Shown piece after piece: positions 60,277 to 64,000 of a stretch of DNA of 64,000 bases. Both the position numbers and the translations under genes were made by a program. Position 1 is the stretch's first letter. Every line of letters starts with the position of its first letter. Under the pieces are notes generated by a model. The model was given only the letters and a program-made list of their open reading frames with translations. It was not told where the DNA came from and did not search any database. Source of the stretch: Halocaridina rubra (lineage: Eukaryota > Arthropoda > Malacostraca > Decapoda > Atyidae); the NCBI GenBank assembly GCA_037179515.1, contig JAXCGZ010015155.1:76001-140000 (forward strand), in the 5' to 3' direction.

Positions 60277-60330
60277 GCTTTCACTCCAAAGTGGCATGCC
60301 ACGTGCGACGTGCCACTTTGGTGTGAAAGC
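60277..60330. repeat. Short hairpin with 20-bp arms
   Basis: GCTTTCACTCCAAAGTGGCA at 60277-60296 pairs with TGCCACTTTGGTGTGAAAGC at 60311-60330, with one mismatch. TCTTA lies outside each end (one base further on the left). Confidence 0.85.
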
Positions 60331-60495
60331 TCTCTTAACATCATAATAATGACGGATGGGTTTAGTATCCCCTTTTATGGCAATTACAGATTGAATCAAC
60401 TTATCTCATTGGGGACTGCTGTTGAATTTCTCTCACTTGCCGTATATTTGTGTGTGCGTGCTTGGGCACGTGTTTGCGTGATTGAATAGATACAT

Positions 60496-60570
<75 letters not shown>
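60496..60570. repeat. (CA)n microsatellite
   Basis: About 37 units ending exactly where the next repeat begins. Confidence 0.95.
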
Positions 60571-60573
<3 letters not shown>

Positions 60574-60882
60574 GGTTGGCCCATGGCAACAGACACCCGT
60601 TGCGATACTACAGCTGAAGGATTTGTAAACTTATATAGAGCTGTCCAGGACAGTTCGATGTTAAGTCTTCCTTCAGTTACGGTTCTTATTTTATGCCTAC
60701 AGCTACAGTGAATATTCTTGGATATTCATTACACATCTATTATCCCTTCACATCTGACAAGTCATTACACACTTAATCTCTGTTTCTCTTTGCTTTATGT
60801 ATTCTTCGTGCCCAGGCCCAAAGATGGCTGTTTTTTTTATTATTTTTGTTTGGCCCGTCCTGGTGTCACAATCGTTTAAAAA
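60571..60882 (+). repeat. GAATATTCTTGG-family repeat, full-length copy
   Basis: GTAGGTTGGCCCATGGCAAC at the start, GTCCAGGACAGTTCGATGTT, a GAATATTCTTGG tract and the closing GGCCCGTCCTGGTGTCACAA. Confidence 0.88.
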
Positions 60883-61151
60883 AAATATTTAGTGCAATTG
60901 CTATTAACGACTTCTATTTTTTTTATTTTTTTTTTTTTTTTAATAGTTAATGCAGACTTTTACGCTGTTCTTGATGGAGGAGCATAAGGTAGTAAACATG
61001 TGAATATATCTGGGTCTTCGTCACCTATTTTTCTTAATATTCGCTTTTTAAAAGGAATATTTTGTCCGTCAAGCTCTTATCCTTTGTGTTAACAGCAGTT
61101 TATGTACTTCATCCTTGATTAATGGTAACACGTTGTGATATGATCAGTTAT

Positions 61152-61334
61152 TCGTCACGGACTCCCTATTCTATTAAGGGCTAGGACGGTGCCTTATTGC
61201 GAAGGACTTTCATTTTGGCAGGTGTGATCGTTACCTTGAGTGAATACCCTCTCTAACCTCAGATCGTGACAGGGCCTCGAACCCTCGACCTGTCGCCTCA
61301 AAGTCACGGACGTTACCACTTTGCTACAGCAACC
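61152..61334 (-). mobile_element. tRNA-derived SINE
   Basis: GTCACGGACTCCCTATTCTA at the tail side, B box complement CGAACCCTCGACCTG, head complement ending TTGCTACAGCAACC. The last few tail bases are lost. Confidence 0.88.
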
Positions 61335-61435
61335 ATAATAGTAACACGTGTCGGTATCAATATAGTGTAGGATGTGGAATACTTCTTATTTTTTTTTAAT
61401 ATGGAATTATATGTCATAGTTTTTGTCGTCTCATA

Positions 61436-61634
61436 TAGTCACCGTGGCTCAAACGGTAGCGTCCGCGACTCTGAGGCGTCAGGTCGAGGGTTCGCACCCC
61501 GTCACGGTCTGAGGTTAGCAAGGGCATGCACTCAGGGTAACGACTACATCTGCCAAAATAAGTCCTTCGCAAGAAGGTAGTCGTCCTAGCACTTGGTTGA
61601 AAAGGGAGTCCGTGACGTAAAACCGGAACATTTT
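61436..61634 (+). mobile_element. tRNA-derived SINE with 16-bp target-site duplication
   Basis: Complete copy: head TAGTCACCGTGGCTCAAACG, tail GTGACGTAAAACCGG plus a short T run. TTTTTGTCGTCTCATA occurs at 61420-61435 and 61635-61650. Confidence 0.95.
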
Positions 61635-62047
61635 TTTTTGTCGTCTCATACTCCCCATCTCTGCAGAGTTAATGAATGTAATTTTATGTATATGTTTTTT
61701 TTATTTTTTTTTTATTTTAGGACCCATTGGGGACAGATAACAAGCTCATAAACACATAACTTTTTTTTTTAAGGACTCATTGGCGACAGGGAACAAGCTC
61801 ATAAACATACAAGATTTGTCTCTGGTTTATTGCCCATTCTTTGCTATTTCTGTCTAATTTTGGCCTTTAGTTAACGTCCCCCATTAGGAAATGTGTTTAT
61901 TGATCTGTTGATGTGATTTGGTAACACTGGCCATGCCATCCCTGTCAGAGTCACTCATGTTATGTGTAATGAGTTTTGAAAAAAAAGTCATAAGGATATT
62001 TGCATTTCTGGTTTTTGTCCTGTTCATGAATTTACGCAAATGTATTG

Positions 62048-62735
62048 CTAATTTTGCAGTGATGTTTCCATTATCTTTTTATTTCTTTATCCTTTAGACG
62101 TATGTATCACACGTTTTTCTGTACTAATTTTGCAGTGATGTTGCCATTATCTTTTTATTTATTTATCCTTTAGACATATGTATCGCACGTTTTTCTTTAC
62201 TAATTTTGCAGTGATGTTTCCATTATCTTTTTTGTCTTTATCCTTTAGACCTATGTATCACACGTTTTTCTGTACTAATTTTGCAGTGATGTTTCCATTA
62301 TCTTTTTATTTATTTATCCTTTAGACAATATGTATCACACGTTTTTCTTTACTAATTTTGTAGTGATGTTTCCATTATCTTTTTATTTCTTTATCCTTTA
62401 GACGTATGTATCACACGTTTTTCTTTACTAATTTTGCAGTGATGTTTCCATTATCTTTTTATTTCTTTATCCTTTAGACGTATGTATCACACGTTTTTTC
62501 TTTACTAATTTTGCAGTGATATTTCCATTATCTTTTTATTTCTTTATCCTTTAGACGTATGTATCACGTTTTTCTTTCCTAATTTTGCAGTGATGTTTCC
62601 ATTATCTTTTTTGTCTTTATCCTTTAGACGTATGTATCACACGTTTTTCTTTACTAATTTTGCAGTGATATCTCCATTATCTTTTTATTTGTTTATCCTT
62701 TAGACATATGTATCACACGTTTTTCTTTGCTGTTT
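62048..62735. repeat. Tandem repeat, unit about 76 bp, nine copies
   Basis: Each unit: ACTAATTTTGCAGTGATGTT, TCCATTATCTTTTTATTTCT, TTATCCTTTAGACGTATGTA, TCACACGTTTTTCTTT. The copies differ by single bases and 1-3 bp indels. Confidence 0.95.
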
Positions 62736-63107
62736 CTAGTAGAATTTATTTTGTTTTATACTCTAGGCATATGTATTGCAATTTTTTTTTTAATTGCTCT
62801 CCTATTATTTTTTATCTTTTTGAGGTTATTCGTTAATTCTTCGTCATTGGTTTAATCGTATATTTATTTATCCTTTATATTTATGTATTACTTATTTTAA
62901 TATCCTTGTATTATTACTGATCCTTTAAGCTTATGTTACTTTTATTTTTATCTTATTTTATGTATTGATAATTTAACTTTATATTGTACTTACTTTTCGT
63001 GGTTTTGTTTTGTTTTGTATATTTATTCTGTTTTTGCCATTTTTTTTATTGTTTTACCAGAAAAAACCCTGAATTATTCAATTAAGAGATGTCTACAGTT
63101 GTTGTTC

Positions 63108-63299
63108 TTCGGTTTTACGTCTCGAACTCCCTTTTCTACTAAGGGCTAGGACGGTTGCCGTCTTGCGAAGGACTTGTTTTGGCAAATGTAATCGTTACCT
63201 TGAGTGTATGCCCATACTAATCTCAGTCCGTGACGGGGCGCGAACCCTCGACCTGCCGACAGAGAGTCGCGGACGCTACCATTTAGACACGGAGACTAC
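63108..63299 (-). mobile_element. tRNA-derived SINE with target-site duplication
   Basis: Complete copy. AGAGATGTCTACAGT (about 63085) and AGAAATGTCCACAGT (63300) are an old target duplication with two changes. Confidence 0.9.
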
Positions 63300-63585
63300 A
63301 AGAAATGTCCACAGTATTGCAAGAATAGAATTTGTGTCCTTTATGTCCTATCTCCCTCCACCGCTTTCCAACTCATTGGGTATGATAAGGACACCAAATG
63401 ATAATGAGAGGGCATGAGATGAATTAATCTCAGGTACGGAAATGGGTATGCAGAGGCCTGTCCTTCAGCTTTGCACCAAATATATGAAAAAAAAACATTA
63501 GTAATCTATTTCTTTGTCAACAGTTGGTATCAAAAAGGAATCTCCTATTTTTCTGGTATTTGTCTCTGTTTCATAATAGCCTTGT

Positions 63586-63800
63586 GGCTAGTACAGTGGT
63601 AACGCGCTGGCTTCGCATTCACGAGGTCGAGAGATCGGTTCCCGTCCAAGACCGATAGTTTAAGCTGTTTACTGGCAGGTTACTGCTGTGGTTGGGCACC
63701 ACATTGGGGGGTTTGGAGCTTGCCCCGGCTGACGAATACCCATTGTATAATGGAAATAAAGGTTGTTTATTATTATTATTATTATTTTTATTATTATTAT
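63586..63800 (+). mobile_element. Second-family SINE with (ATT)n tail
   Basis: GGCTAGTACAGTGGTAACGC, GATCGGTTCCCGTCCAAGAC, GACGAATACCCATTGTATAA, TGGAAATAAAG, then (ATT)n to about 63800. Nearly the same as the 48561 copy. Confidence 0.88.
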
Positions 63801-64000
63801 CACCCATTGTTATCTGCTATCGCCTGCCCGCTTAGCAGACGTATTGAGCTTGCCATTCCTCTAATTTATACTTAGGCTTGAGAAAAAACTCTTTTGGGCT
63901 TATTGGAATAGAGATTGGTGTGCTATGCCTCCTTTCCAAGAGACCTGAATTCGATCCCGACTTGATGAAGGAATGAAAACTTCACTTTGTTATGTGGAGG

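Overview
This is eukaryotic nuclear DNA. Genes are split by GT-AG introns, microsatellites are very dense ((TA)n, (CT)n, (ATT)n), and there are many copies of tRNA-derived SINEs, a 5S-rRNA-derived SINE, Tigger/pogo DNA transposons and non-LTR retrotransposon remnants. The repeat style and the protein matches fit an arthropod, most likely a decapod crustacean. That placement is inference and no species is claimed.

Three protein-coding genes can be supported. (1) 6182-11852, + strand: seven coding exons of PDCD4, the eIF4A-binding translation inhibitor. About 362 residues, including both MA3 domains and the C-terminus, are in the window; the N-terminal exons are not found and probably lie left of position 1. 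(2) 33480-14192, - strand: a complete 11-exon EDEM2, the GH47 mannosidase-like factor of ER-associated degradation. It would encode about 788 residues with a signal peptide and an unusually long acidic, Ser-rich C-terminal tail. (3) 41180-41603, + strand: the first coding exon of a MAGI scaffold protein with the N-terminal PDZ domain. No second exon was found, so intron 1 runs at least 22 kb to the right edge. PDCD4 and EDEM2 are tail to tail with stop codons 2.3 kb apart; EDEM2 and MAGI are head to head across about 7.7 kb.

Layout. 1-6181: repeat-rich, probably a PDCD4 intron. 6182-11852: PDCD4. 11853-14191: 3' UTRs of the convergent pair. 14192-33480: EDEM2, whose 7.6-kb intron 1 holds a broken Tigger transposon in a (TA)n tract, a second rearranged Tigger derivative in the opposite orientation, a triplicated tRNA-like repeat and a near full-length 5S-derived SINE. 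33877-34207: a large foldback palindrome with a (TA)n loop. 34560-41180: mostly unique A/T-rich sequence, (TA)n tracts and a retrotransposon fragment. 41604-64000: MAGI intron 1, with four families of tandem repeats (37, 74, 76 and about 170 bp) and a dense SINE field from 54 to 63.3 kb.

The three genes act in separate processes (translation control, ER quality control, cell-junction scaffolding) and nothing suggests a shared operon-like unit. The unusual biology here is in the mobile and tandem repeats. No bacterial-type feature, CRISPR array, canonical tRNA gene or rRNA gene is present.
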